Made by a program: the position numbers and the translations under genes. From assembly GCF_040361195.1 (NCBI RefSeq), contig NZ_APNE01000011.1: a DNA stretch of 64,000 nucleotides, one strand, 5' to 3'. Below, in pieces: positions 45,442 through 54,685 of the stretch (positions within the stretch are counted from its first letter, which is position 1; the number at the start of each line of letters is the position of its first letter). The notes below the pieces were generated by a model. That model did no database searches. It was not told the origin of the DNA and saw nothing but the letters and a program-made list of their open reading frames with translations. The DNA is from Salinisphaera hydrothermalis (GTDB lineage Bacteria; Pseudomonadota; Gammaproteobacteria; Nevskiales; Salinisphaeraceae).

Positions 45442-46443
45442 TCATGGCTCGTCGTCGAGCGCGATCAGCCAGTCGGCCAGACGCGACCAGCTACGGCGAG
45501 CCATCAGCGCCCCGCACGCCGGATGCTGCGGATCACCGTGCGTCCACTCGCGTTCAACGCGTTGGCTGCCCACCACCGCAGCGAGACGATCGCCGCAGAC
45601 GGGCGAACACGCCGGATGATCGGCATCGGCAATGAAAAGAATGGGCACCTTGACGTCGGCCAGCCGCGCACCGGCGTTGGCCGCGGGCAGTCGGCCCGCA
45701 GCCAGTGCGTTGTCGGTCCACAGATGATCGATGACATCGGCCACGACGCCGCCGGGATAAGCCCGGGAACGAAGCGCGTCATCATCCGGCGACTGGGTCG
45801 AGCCCGGAACGGCCTGACGCGCAATCGACTGCAGCCAGCTCGGCATGTGCAGCGCGCTCACCGGCAATTGGCTGGCGCGCAGCCCCGCCAGTCGTCGCCA
45901 GCGCCCCGCTTGCCGCCGCAGCCGGTCGCGCGGCCGACCCGGCACCGGTTCGACGGCGTAGTCGATACACGTGTCGAGCAACACCAGCCCAGCCACATCA
46001 TCGGCCGGGCTGACGGCGGCATAGCACAGGGCGAGCAGCCCACCCAGGCGCCAGCCGTGCAGGCTCAGACGACGCCGCCCGCTATGGAAACGCACGCGAT
46101 TGAGCATTTCCGGCAGCAGCGCCGCGAAATAATCGCTGAGATGCCGACGATCGTCGGCCCGCGTTGGCCACCCCCAGTCGATCAGATAGAGATCGAAACC
46201 GCGGGCCGACAGATAAGCCACCAGGCTATGTTGGTTGCGCCGGTCGTAGATCTGGATGTCGGCCGCCAGCGGCGGCACCAGCACCAGCGGCGTGCGCGGT
46301 TGCGGCCGGCTGTCGGGCGCGCCGGCCGGCGCGTAATAGCGCACCGACACCCCGGCCCGCCGATGGATGACCTCGAACTCGGCCGCTCCCGGGTTGGGCA
46401 AAGCCCGCCCGCCGAACAAGCGTCGTGCCAGATCATTTTTCAC
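45442..46443 (-). CDS. PhaC-like alpha/beta hydrolase with altered nucleophile site
   Basis: A 333-residue alpha/beta hydrolase-fold protein related to class III polyhydroxyalkanoate synthases. LVLVPPLAADIQIYD and DLYLIDWGWPTRADDRRHLSDY match the PhaC start, and the PhaC G-x-C-x-G-G box is present as LHGWRLGG. There the nucleophile cysteine (or lipase serine) is replaced by arginine, so normal covalent catalysis should not be possible. A later aspartate region (ADADHPACSP) and a C-terminal histidine (HGDPQHPACG) remain. It may be a non-catalytic relative or use another chemistry. Confidence 0.72.
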   Translation of the reverse strand: MKNDLARRLFGGRALPNPGAAEFEVIHRRAGVSVRYYAPAGAPDSRPQPRTPLVLVPPLAADIQIYDRRNQHSLVAYLSARGFDLYLIDWGWPTRADDRRHLSDYFAALLPEMLNRVRFHSGRRRLSLHGWRLGGLLALCYAAVSPADDVAGLVLLDTCIDYAVEPVPGRPRDRLRRQAGRWRRLAGLRASQLPVSALHMPSWLQSIARQAVPGSTQSPDDDALRSRAYPGGVVADVIDHLWTDNALAAGRLPAANAGARLADVKVPILFIADADHPACSPVCGDRLAAVVGSQRVEREWTHGDPQHPACGALMARRSWSRLADWLIALDDEP

Positions 46444-46644
46444 GGCGGCGGCACCCGGAATCGCTGCAGATCAGCGCGGACGCCCGGCCACGGGCACGCA
46501 GGCATGACGGCAGCTCGATGAGATGAATTCAGGTTGCCCATGATAGCCGACAAGCGCTTTGGCTTGAGCATCACCGATGAATGTTGAACTTCGACCTCAG
46601 GTATGTTCATCCTTTGGGCCTGTAAATCACAAACGGAGCGATAA

Positions 46645-47700
46645 ATGGAATATCGCCAGCTCGGCAACTCCGGTCTCAAGGTGTCCAAACTGACCCTGGG
46701 CACCATGACGTTCGGGGGCCAGGGCAACATGGCCAAGGTCGGCAACACGGATGTCTCTGGCGCCCGTACGATGGTCGACAAGGCACTGGATGCCGGCATC
46801 AACACCTTCGATACCGCCAATATGTATTCGGGCGGTGCATCGGAGGAGATACTCGGCCAGGCGCTAGGCGACAAGCTCAACGATGTGCTCATCGCCACGA
46901 AGGTGCGTTTTCCCATGGGCGACGGCGTCAACGATCGTGGCCTGTCGCGCTTTCATATTCGCGAGCAACTCGAGGCCAGTCTCAAGCGGCTCGGCCGGGA
47001 CCACATTGATCTGTATCAAATGCACCAGTGGGACGGTATTACACCGCTCGAGGAAACGCTGGAAACCTTCGATACGCTCGTCCGCCACGGCAAGATCCGC
47101 TACTACGGCATCTCCAACTTCTCGGCGTGGCACGCCATGAAGGTGCAGGCGATCTGCGAACGCGAGGGCTTCATCAAGCCGATCAGCCAGCAGATCCACT
47201 ACACCGCACAAGCGCGCGAGGCCGAATACGAGCTCATGCCGGCCGCGGTGGATTCGGGCCTGGGCACCATGATCTGGAGCCCGCTGGCCGGCGGGTTGTT
47301 GTCCGGCAAGTATCGCCGCGACGCCGACAAACCCGAAGGCACGCGGTTTTCGGAAGGCTGGCAAGAACCGCCGATTTCTGACGAGACCCGACTGTTCGAC
47401 ATCATCGAAACCCTGGTGGAGGTCGGGGATGCGCACGGCGTCTCGGCGGCACAGGTCGCACTCGCCTGGATCCTGACTCGACCCGGCGTGACGACCGCCG
47501 TGATCGGCGCGCGCAAGGAACACCAGCTCGACGACAATCTGGCAGCCGCCAATCTCGAGCTGACCGACGACGAGATCGCCGCGATCGAACAGGTCAGCCG
47601 CCCGGTGCTGCTCTATCCCTATTGGCATCAGCGCCAGACCGCCAGCGACCGCCTCGGCCCGGCCGATCAGGTGCTGCACGCCAACTTTGCCGAAGACTGA
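46645..47700 (+). CDS. Aldo/keto reductase
   Basis: A 351-residue NADPH-dependent TIM-barrel oxidoreductase. The catalytic tetrad is visible: Asp and Tyr in FDTANMYSGG, Lys in IATKV and His in YQMHQWDG. IWSPLAGGLLSGKY and TAVIGARKEHQLDDNL are standard cofactor-site blocks. It reduces aldehydes or ketones of uncertain identity, of the YghZ/YajO-like kind. It is a single plus-strand gene with a weak GGAGCGATAA start region and a strong terminator. Confidence 0.92.
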   Translation: MEYRQLGNSGLKVSKLTLGTMTFGGQGNMAKVGNTDVSGARTMVDKALDAGINTFDTANMYSGGASEEILGQALGDKLNDVLIATKVRFPMGDGVNDRGLSRFHIREQLEASLKRLGRDHIDLYQMHQWDGITPLEETLETFDTLVRHGKIRYYGISNFSAWHAMKVQAICEREGFIKPISQQIHYTAQAREAEYELMPAAVDSGLGTMIWSPLAGGLLSGKYRRDADKPEGTRFSEGWQEPPISDETRLFDIIETLVEVGDAHGVSAAQVALAWILTRPGVTTAVIGARKEHQLDDNLAAANLELTDDEIAAIEQVSRPVLLYPYWHQRQTASDRLGPADQVLHANFAED

Positions 47701-47721
47701 TCCACCCCTCCGGGTGAAGTT

Positions 47722-47752
47722 AAAAGGCCGTCGCATGCGACGGCCTTTTTTT
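47722..47752 (+). terminator. Terminator of the aldo/keto reductase gene
   Basis: AAAAGGCCGTCGC/GCGACGGCCTTTT with a 2-base centre is followed by further T residues (seven Ts in all). It starts about 20 bases after the stop codon and probably also serves the opposite strand. Confidence 0.9.
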
Positions 47753-47802
47753 ATCCGGCTGTGCTCGCTTCGCTTCCGGGGCCGGGACCCATTGCCAAAG
47801 AC

Positions 47803-49239
47803 TTACAGTACCGGGCCCAGCATCGCCAGCGCGTTGCGCCAGGCCTGCCGCGGCGCCGAAACGCGCTTCAGATCAGCCAGCGTGACCGGATGCGAATCGT
47901 CGATGAAGCGTGCCTGACGAGCCCGTATAGCCGCGGTGACATCACGCGATTGCAGCAAGACATTGTTCTCGTAGTTGAGATCGAAACTGCGCCGATCGAG
48001 ATTGGTCGACCCAATCAGCGTCAGCTCGTCGTCGACGGTCAAGGTCTTGGCATGCAGCAGCCCCGGCTCGTATTCGAAGATATGCACGCCGGCGGTCAGC
48101 AACTCCTGGTAGTAGCTCCGGCTGGCCGCGGCGACGATGCGGGAGTCGTTGCGCGCCGGAAAGACCATGCATACATCGATGCCGCGATACGCCGCCGAGC
48201 ACAGCGCCAGCAACAAGGCATCGTCCGGCACGAAATACGGCGTCGTAATCGTGAGCTGGCTGCGCGCCGCGTAGACCAGCGCACAGAGCAGCTCCGGCGC
48301 GGCGGAATACCGCCCGGTCGGCCCGGTGCCGATGGCCTGGGCCACGATATCGCCGCGCGCAGCCAGCGCCGGCTCGTCCAGGCAATGCCGACAATCCTCG
48401 CCGGCATACGTCATCCAGTCGGCCACGAACAGGTACTGATTCTGGCGTGCGATCGGCCCGGCCAGACGGATGACCGCATCCACCCAGGGCGCGTATTTCT
48501 TCTTGATCGCGAATGCCGCATCGGCACAGTTCTGGCTACCGGCGTATGTGATTTCGTTGTCGATCACCACGATCTTGCGATGGTTGCGCAGATCCACACG
48601 GCCCACGAAGACATGCAGCGCGGGGTTTCCTACCGGAAGCGCCACGGCGGTCGAGGCACCGGCGTCCTGCATGGCGCGCCAGTATTTCGATTTGATCAAC
48701 CCGCGCGAACCAACCGCGTCCACCATCACGCGGCAAGTGACGCCTCGCGCCGCGGCACGCTCGATCGCGGCCACCACACGCAGGCCGTTGCGGTCGGTCA
48801 GCCAGATATAGAACAACAGATGGACGTGGCGCCTGGCCGCATCGATATCCGCGACCAAGGCATCGATCGTCGCATCGGCGCCGTCCGGGAACTCGAAGTG
48901 GTTACCGGCACACGGCATGAAGCCGTTGATCGAGGTTGCCATCTCGAATAGATGCTGAACCCGAGCATCGGGCGTATGCACTGTCGTAACCGAAGCGGGC
49001 GCCGGCAACTGTTCGAGCACCGTGCGCATTCGCTGCGTGTAGCGACGCCCGATGCTGGTTTCGCCCAATAGCAGATAGACGATAATTCCGGCCACCGGCA
49101 ATGCGATCAGCACGACCAACCAGGCGACGCGCGCCGCCGGATCGCGATAAGGCTTGAGCAGAACACGCGCGATCAATGCCAGCTCGACGGCCAAGTGAAT
49201 CGCCAATGCCCACAAGGGCAGGATGCCAAGATTGATCAT
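47803..49239 (-). CDS. cls: Cardiolipin synthase (phospholipase D family)
   Basis: A 478-residue inner-membrane enzyme with two N-terminal membrane segments (LWALAIHLAVELALIARVLL and VAWLVVLIALPVAGIIVYLL) and two phospholipase D domains. Both HKD motifs are present: LRNHRKIVVIDNEITYAGSQN-type (HxK then D, first domain) and LLHAKTLTVDDELTLIGSTN (second domain). It condenses two phosphatidylglycerol molecules into cardiolipin. The ATG at 49239 gives the normal ClsA length of about 480. It is divergent from the PHP gene. Confidence 0.92.
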   Translation of the reverse strand: MINLGILPLWALAIHLAVELALIARVLLKPYRDPAARVAWLVVLIALPVAGIIVYLLLGETSIGRRYTQRMRTVLEQLPAPASVTTVHTPDARVQHLFEMATSINGFMPCAGNHFEFPDGADATIDALVADIDAARRHVHLLFYIWLTDRNGLRVVAAIERAAARGVTCRVMVDAVGSRGLIKSKYWRAMQDAGASTAVALPVGNPALHVFVGRVDLRNHRKIVVIDNEITYAGSQNCADAAFAIKKKYAPWVDAVIRLAGPIARQNQYLFVADWMTYAGEDCRHCLDEPALAARGDIVAQAIGTGPTGRYSAAPELLCALVYAARSQLTITTPYFVPDDALLLALCSAAYRGIDVCMVFPARNDSRIVAAASRSYYQELLTAGVHIFEYEPGLLHAKTLTVDDELTLIGSTNLDRRSFDLNYENNVLLQSRDVTAAIRARQARFIDDSHPVTLADLKRVSAPRQAWRNALAMLGPVL

Positions 49240-49313
49240 GCAGCGTGCTCCATCGGCCGCTATGCTGTGGGTTCGGCGCACCACGATAGCGCGCCCGAGT
49301 AAGGCGCGTGTCC

Positions 49314-50150
49314 ATGATCGATCTGCACACCCATTCCACCGCTTCCGATGGCCATCTTTCACCCGCTGCTCTCGTAGCGCGAGCGAAATCACGAGGTGTG
49401 CAGCGCCTGGCCCTGACCGATCACGACACGATCGCCGGAATTCCTGAAGCGCGCCGCGCCGCCGCGACGCACGATATCGACTTGATCCCGGGCGCCGAGA
49501 TATCGGTGACCTGGCAACGCCGGACGCTTCACGTCGTTGGCCTCGGGCTCGACATTGACCACCCGGTCCTGATGGACGGCCTGGCGCGGCATCAGGACGA
49601 ACGCGAGACTCGCGCCGCCGACATCGGCGAGCGGCTGGCGCGTATCGGATTACACGACGGACTCGCGCGCGCCCGCGCCCATACCGATGGCGGCCAGATC
49701 ACCCGCTCGCATTACGCCGATCTGCTGGTCGCCGACGGCCTCGCGCGCAATCGTCAGGACGCCTTCAAACGCTACCTGCGACCGGGGCGGCCCGGGTATC
49801 GACGCACCGTATGGGCCGAACTCGCCGAGGTGATCGCGTGGATACATGCCGCCAGCGGCACGGCCGTACTCGCGCACCCCTTCGGTTACGGATGTTCGGG
49901 CGCGTGGCGCCGTCGGATGGTCGCAGCATTCGCTGAAGCCGGCGGCGACGCACTCGAAATCTGTACCGGTGTGAGTTCGCTCGAACAGGAGAGTCAGTCA
50001 GCCCGCGATGCCCGAGAGCATGCTCTGGCCGGCTCGGTCGGATCGGATTTCCATTCGCCCGAGCAGATCTGGCTGGATATCGGGCGTGTGCGCCCGTTAC
50101 CGTCAAGCGTTATACCCACGAGCTATGTGACCGAAACGCCGGCCCTCTAA
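49314..50150 (+). CDS. PHP domain phosphoesterase (YciV/RNase AM-like)
   Basis: A 278-residue metal-dependent phosphoesterase. HTHSTASDGHLSP carries the first metal-binding HxH and D, LTDHDTIAG the second, PGAEISV the glutamate, VLAHPF the next histidine and SDFHSP the last, so the metal site is complete. The family includes the 3',5'-nucleoside bisphosphate phosphatase / 5'-3' exonuclease RNase AM of Escherichia coli. I prefer the ATG at 49314 to the GTG at 49308. It is the usual length (about 280). Confidence 0.9.
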   Translation: MIDLHTHSTASDGHLSPAALVARAKSRGVQRLALTDHDTIAGIPEARRAAATHDIDLIPGAEISVTWQRRTLHVVGLGLDIDHPVLMDGLARHQDERETRAADIGERLARIGLHDGLARARAHTDGGQITRSHYADLLVADGLARNRQDAFKRYLRPGRPGYRRTVWAELAEVIAWIHAASGTAVLAHPFGYGCSGAWRRRMVAAFAEAGGDALEICTGVSSLEQESQSARDAREHALAGSVGSDFHSPEQIWLDIGRVRPLPSSVIPTSYVTETPAL

Positions 50151-50318
50151 GCGCGAGTGGATAAAATCGTCACGCCGTGTATCACTGCCCTGGTGCCGGC
50201 CATGGGGGCGCCAAGGGATATATCGTTCAACGGAAGACAGTCCGTGCTCATGTGCTCCCCCGCCCCGAAATTGATCGGCAACTCGCGCTCGTCGGTTCCT
50301 TCTCATCAGGGGCGGCAC

Positions 50319-50349
50319 AAAAAAAGAGCCGCCATCCGAAGATGGCGGC
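50319..50349 (-). terminator. Terminator of the second TonB-dependent receptor gene
   Basis: On the minus strand the stem GCCGCCATC/GATGGCGGC with a four-base loop is followed by a T-rich run (CTCTTTTTTT). It begins about 25 bases after the stop codon. Confidence 0.9.
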
Positions 50350-50373
50350 CCGTTAGAACAAGCGACTCGCTGC

Positions 50374-53316
50374 TTAGAACGAATAACTCAATCGCCCGTA
50401 TACCGTTCGTCCGACACCGCTGGCGTAGCGCGCATCGTAGCCCGCGTTACCGGCGTAAGTCTGATCAGAATAGACCGGATCGACATCGAACACGTTATTC
50501 GATCCAACCGTCAGCTGTAGCCCGTTATCGAAGGCGTACGAGCCATAGGTATCCCAGGTGACGTAGTCGTGGACCTTATAGTGTCCCGGATATTGGTAAG
50601 CATCCTGATAACCACTGGAATAATGGTTCACGACACCGAGGGACATCGGCCCTTTGTGCCAACCCAAGGTGATGTTTTGCTTCCAGCGGAACACCACAGT
50701 ATTGCTCTGCAGGCTGTACACACCCACGTTGTTGTAATAAGGGCCGTCCTTTACGTTCTGGAAGTCGTACTTGTTGGTGTACGTCCCCTGCAGCGAGAAC
50801 GTAAACGTTCCATAGTCCGACGGCAGGTGCGCGTCGAGTTGAACATCTTCGCCATTGGTCTCCAGCTTACCGAGGTTTTCGTTGCGATTAACGAAGTAAT
50901 CCAGCGACCCGTCGTCGTTACGGTGGTAAATGGACGAATCGGTCGGCGTATTTGCAAAGATATAAGCGCCGCTGGGTACACCGATCTGTTGTGACAACTC
51001 CACGGCCCAGAAGTCGGCGGTTAGCGTTACATACTTGATCGGCTGCAATACAAAACCAGCACTCCAGCTCTTCGATTTTTCGGGCTTGAGATTCTGGTTT
51101 CCGCCCTCGGCCTCCTGAAACTGCGTGTTGCAGTCGCGAACCTGTGAACCGCCGGCTGCGACTTTACCGCCCGGACAGAGAACCGGGTCATTCAAGCCCC
51201 CTTCGGAGTAAGTGTTCGACAATGGCTCGTATAAATCGAACAGCGTTGGCGCATGAAAGCCCTCAGCATAGGAGGCTCGCAGCGTCAGCTGTTTGAGAGG
51301 CTGGTAGCGAAGCGAGACCTTCGGGTTGATGGTATCGCCCACATCGCTGTAATTGTCGTAACGCGCCTGCGCATCGAGCTCGAGATTGTCCAGGATCGGC
51401 ACATTCAGTTCACCGAATACGCCTTCAACATCTCGGCTTTCCGAGATCTTGTTGCCCGAAAGACCGGAACTCGGCGAACGGGCCGCAAGATAGGGATCGA
51501 TGTGCACATCCAGCGTCTCGTGACGATATTGCGCCCCCAAGGCCAAGGCGGATTGCCCCGCACCGAACCAGTTGCCGATCTCGTGATCGATCTTGCCGTC
51601 CCAGACATAGGCACGCGTCTTGCCGGCCTCGATCTGGCCGGTTGTCTGAGCGTTCAGCAAGATCTGGCGCTCGGCGTCCGAGAGATTGGTATCGAACGGA
51701 TTATAGTTGCCGTCGTTGATCTGGGCCTGCAGCGAGTTCGGCCCCTCGGTCTGGTTGATTTCGCCGCGAACCTCGTCGTAGTCGGACGAACTCTGATTGT
51801 AAGAAAACGCCGTGTCGTAATGGAATCCGTTCAGGAACCGCCCGGTAAAGTCGAGAACCACGCGGTGGTTCTCATTAACCCCCTTGTTGACGCGCGGGCC
51901 AGCGGGCACGGTCCGATAGTAAAGCGACACGGGCTTCGTCGGATCGAAACTACCATCCGGGTCCTGGACCGCCGTCGGCGCGGGTGTGATGCCGTTACCC
52001 GGGTAATATTTTGTCCCGGGCTGCACCTCGATCGAGCCGGAAGTCGGAGCCGGGGCTGAGATCGAATAAGTGGTTTTCCGCGAATAAAGATAGCTCGCCG
52101 ATACTTTGTTTTTGTCGTTAATCTTGTATGACGCTTGGCCGAAGAACGATGGCTCTTCGTACTTCTGCTGCACTTCGGCGCCAAGCGCCGTGTAATTCTC
52201 GTAACAGGCGCCAGAAGTCGGATCACCAAAATAGGAGTCTGGGATTTCGCCCTTGGCGTTGCAGCCCGGCTGCGCATTGGCGAAGATCGAACCTTGGTTG
52301 TAATTGCTGGAGAAGGTGTTCGACGACACCGCCTGAATATTCGGGTTCAACGGCGTGATGAAGTCCCGACTATTCGTATTGATTTCGCCCGAACGCTGGT
52401 AGCTGATGGTACCCATCACGTTCCAGCCGTCCTTATCGAAGTCGCCCTTGCCGAACGTGGCGCTCAATGTCGAAGAATTACCGCCACCACTGCGTGTGGG
52501 CATGGTGTATTGCAGATCAACGTTGCCGCCGTTCAGATTCTTCTTGGTGATGAAGTTGATCACACCACCGATAGCATCGGTGCCATAAAGTGCCGATGCA
52601 CCGTCGCGTAGCACTTCGACATGATCGATCGCTGCAAACGGAATCGTGTTCAGATCGGTTGCCGCACCATTGCCTTCCAGCGAATTGGTCGCCAGCCGAC
52701 GGCCGTTCAAAAGAATGAGCGTCTTGTTTGCGCCCAGGCCTCTCAGATCCGCGAAAGACGCGCCGCCGGTGATTTGCGAGCCAGTATTCAGACCCGGCCC
52801 GGAGCTCGTGTCATTACCCGCAATCTGCTGAAGCAGCTGTGGCGTGGACGTGATGCCCTGCTGGCGCAGTTCTTTGGCGCTGTATACCGTAACCGGCAGT
52901 GCCGTAGCCGCATCCGGACGAGCAATTGCCGTGCCCGTAACGGCCACGTTATTCAGGTTGGTGGTCGGCGCGGAAGCCGCACTTGCCGATGCTGCAGCGG
53001 CGGCCGGCGCAGCGGCTGCAGCAGGCGCGGCTGCAGCAGGCGCGGCGGCAGCAGGCGCGGCGGCAGCAGGCGCGGCGGCTGCCGGAGCAGCGGCGGCAGG
53101 TGCCGCGGCGTCGGAACTGGTATCGCTGGCCGGCGCCGCGGGCGCCACGTAGCCGTCATCGCTGGCATCGTCGCTGGTTTGAGCAAGTGCGCCGGTCAGC
53201 GGCGCAAAAGCGAGCAGGAAAGCGCATATCGAGGCTTTCGAGGCCCGCGTCCAGTCGAACGTGCCATCCACACGCTCTCTTTCGCACTTCCCGCTGGAAG
53301 TCGATCCATACATCAT
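50374..53316 (-). CDS. TonB-dependent receptor with alanine/proline-rich N-terminal segment
   Basis: A 980-residue outer-membrane receptor. A long signal sequence (hydrophobic core SICAFLLAFAPLTGALA) is followed by a low-complexity AAPAA segment of about 50 residues, then a plug domain (VTVYSAKELRQQG, LRGLGANKTLILLNGRR, VEVLRDGASALYGTDAIGG) and a barrel ending GRLSYSF. The plug resembles receptors of the BtuB/oar-like group rather than hydroxamate receptors, and the imported substrate is unknown. The ATG at 53316 or 53313 follows GGGGATAATC. The tonB-exbB-exbD genes lie about 0.9 kb upstream on the same strand. The Ala-rich part is encoded by 15-base tandem repeats. Confidence 0.88.
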   Translation of the reverse strand: MMYGSTSSGKCERERVDGTFDWTRASKASICAFLLAFAPLTGALAQTSDDASDDGYVAPAAPASDTSSDAAAPAAAAPAAAAPAAAAPAAAAPAAAAPAAAAAPAAAAASASAASAPTTNLNNVAVTGTAIARPDAATALPVTVYSAKELRQQGITSTPQLLQQIAGNDTSSGPGLNTGSQITGGASFADLRGLGANKTLILLNGRRLATNSLEGNGAATDLNTIPFAAIDHVEVLRDGASALYGTDAIGGVINFITKKNLNGGNVDLQYTMPTRSGGGNSSTLSATFGKGDFDKDGWNVMGTISYQRSGEINTNSRDFITPLNPNIQAVSSNTFSSNYNQGSIFANAQPGCNAKGEIPDSYFGDPTSGACYENYTALGAEVQQKYEEPSFFGQASYKINDKNKVSASYLYSRKTTYSISAPAPTSGSIEVQPGTKYYPGNGITPAPTAVQDPDGSFDPTKPVSLYYRTVPAGPRVNKGVNENHRVVLDFTGRFLNGFHYDTAFSYNQSSSDYDEVRGEINQTEGPNSLQAQINDGNYNPFDTNLSDAERQILLNAQTTGQIEAGKTRAYVWDGKIDHEIGNWFGAGQSALALGAQYRHETLDVHIDPYLAARSPSSGLSGNKISESRDVEGVFGELNVPILDNLELDAQARYDNYSDVGDTINPKVSLRYQPLKQLTLRASYAEGFHAPTLFDLYEPLSNTYSEGGLNDPVLCPGGKVAAGGSQVRDCNTQFQEAEGGNQNLKPEKSKSWSAGFVLQPIKYVTLTADFWAVELSQQIGVPSGAYIFANTPTDSSIYHRNDDGSLDYFVNRNENLGKLETNGEDVQLDAHLPSDYGTFTFSLQGTYTNKYDFQNVKDGPYYNNVGVYSLQSNTVVFRWKQNITLGWHKGPMSLGVVNHYSSGYQDAYQYPGHYKVHDYVTWDTYGSYAFDNGLQLTVGSNNVFDVDPVYSDQTYAGNAGYDARYASGVGRTVYGRLSYSF
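52985..53115. repeat. 15-base tandem repeats within the receptor gene
   Basis: The unit GCAGGCGCGGCGGCA and close variants repeat about six times in frame, encoding AAPAA. Copy-number change by slippage would alter the periplasmic linker length without a frameshift. Confidence 0.8.
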
Positions 53317-53608
53317 GACGATTATCCCCAATTAAATTCGTTGCTTTAGATCGAGCCGGTACTGCCGACATTCGCCCGCAGGTGTTTGGTCCCACCGGTC
53401 TCGATCCGCTCCCAAAGAAGCCCGACGCACAGAGCGTCTGCGACTCACCCGGGATGCCTGAGCACAGAACATGCCAAGCTGGACGCACACGCCGGGTGAT
53501 GGCACGACCAAGCGACGAAGAAAAAGTGATAAAGGATGATCGGCACCGTGTTGCCACGCATCGGATCATCTGGCCAGCGGCGCAGGTTTTCGAATACCGG
53601 GGGTCCTT

Positions 53609-53905
53609 AGGGCGTGTTGAGGTTTCGTGCGAGCGCCGCGTTGGCGTCCGCAAATCGTGTCCGGCCAGGCGCGAGTCGCCGCGTCGTGGCGTGCCACGAC
53701 CCAGACCCGCAACCCCGCCGGGCGCCCCTAGTTAGTTTTTTATGGGCGGCCCAACCCGAAGGGACAAGCGCCCTTAAATTAACGACACGACGGCAATCCA
53801 GCGTTATAGCTCTCTCGCGTAGAACCACTACGCCACGTTCGCTACGCCTCGTCTTGCCGCAAAACAGCGCTTGGCGCGGACTCGCACGAAACCTCAACAC
53901 GCCCT
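53609..53905. mobile_element. MITE-like element, copy 2 (297 bases)
   Basis: Both 25-base ends are identical to those of copy 1 (38866-39069). The inner sequence matches copy 1 for roughly the first 150 bases and near the right end. It differs by an insert of about 20 bases near 53727 and one of about 80 bases near 53772-53855. No transposase frame is present. Confidence 0.75.
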
Positions 53906-54158
53906 AGAACGACGGTCGAAGTCACGCCCTGGGCCGGCGGCGTTGAGTAGCAGCCAAGGCGAACGTTGCTATCGAGTCGTTATTCCGCACGCAAAGGGCG
54001 GACGCGCATAGAACCGTGTGCAGCCGCCTATTCCCGATCGGCAAACGAACACATCGAGTAGGGGTTAAGCTTTGCTTCGAATCCGCAGGCTGGATGGCAC
54101 GGTGTCAACCATGGCGAACTCAACATGCAAGGAGCCGGGAACTCCTTGAGGCAAACAT

Positions 54159-54184
54159 AAAAAAGACGGCCCTTACGGGCCGTC
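54159..54184 (-). terminator. Terminator of the tonB-exbB-exbD operon
   Basis: On the minus strand GACGGCCC/GGGCCGTC with a four-base loop is followed by six T residues, about 50 bases after the exbD stop. Confidence 0.9.
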
Positions 54185-54235
54185 CGTCAACGTGGCACGG
54201 CGCGATGGGCGCCCGGGCGCCCATCCGACAGATTT

Positions 54236-54640
54236 TCAGGGGTTCGACAACACCGCAATCTTTTGAATGCCGGAAGATTGCAGGGCCGCCATTGCCTTGC
54301 CCACCGCCCCGTAGGGCACGCTCTTGTCGGCCTGCAACTGGGCCGCCTTGTTGGGCGTCTTTTGATGGATCTGGACCAGGCGCTGCTTGAGTTCATCAAG
54401 CGAGACCTTGTCCTTGTCGATGAAGTAATTGCCGTTCTTGTCCACGCTGAGCACGATCGGCTGCTTGGCATCCGGCGGGGCCACGCTGTCGGTCTTGGGC
54501 AAATTGACATGCACCGCCGTGGTCACCGCGGACGCCGTGACGATGAACATCACCAGCAGCACGAGCATCACGTCGACCAGCGGCGTAACGTTCATTTCGC
54601 TGAGGACTTCGTCGTCGTCTCCACCACCTGACATTGCCAT
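54236..54640 (-). CDS. exbD: Biopolymer transport protein ExbD
   Basis: A 134-residue inner-membrane protein with one N-terminal membrane segment (PLVDVMLVLLVMFIVTA) containing the essential aspartate (VTPLVDVMLVLL). The periplasmic domain follows, ending KIAVLSNP. With ExbB it uses the proton gradient to energise TonB. A GGAG sequence precedes the ATG. It is the last gene of the tonB-exbB-exbD unit, 45 bases after exbB. Confidence 0.95.
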   Translation of the reverse strand: MAMSGGGDDDEVLSEMNVTPLVDVMLVLLVMFIVTASAVTTAVHVNLPKTDSVAPPDAKQPIVLSVDKNGNYFIDKDKVSLDELKQRLVQIHQKTPNKAAQLQADKSVPYGAVGKAMAALQSSGIQKIAVLSNP

Positions 54641-54685
54641 GATTGCTACTCCGTCATTCTGAATAGGATGAACAGGACTCGACGC

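Larger units (their letters stand above)
53317..54235. other. Intergenic region between the receptor gene and exbD
   Basis: No gene is supported in these 919 bases. They contain the upstream region of the receptor gene, the second MITE-like element (53609-53905) and the exbD terminator (54159-54184). A 250-base tract (53906-54158) shows nothing recognisable. Confidence 0.6.
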
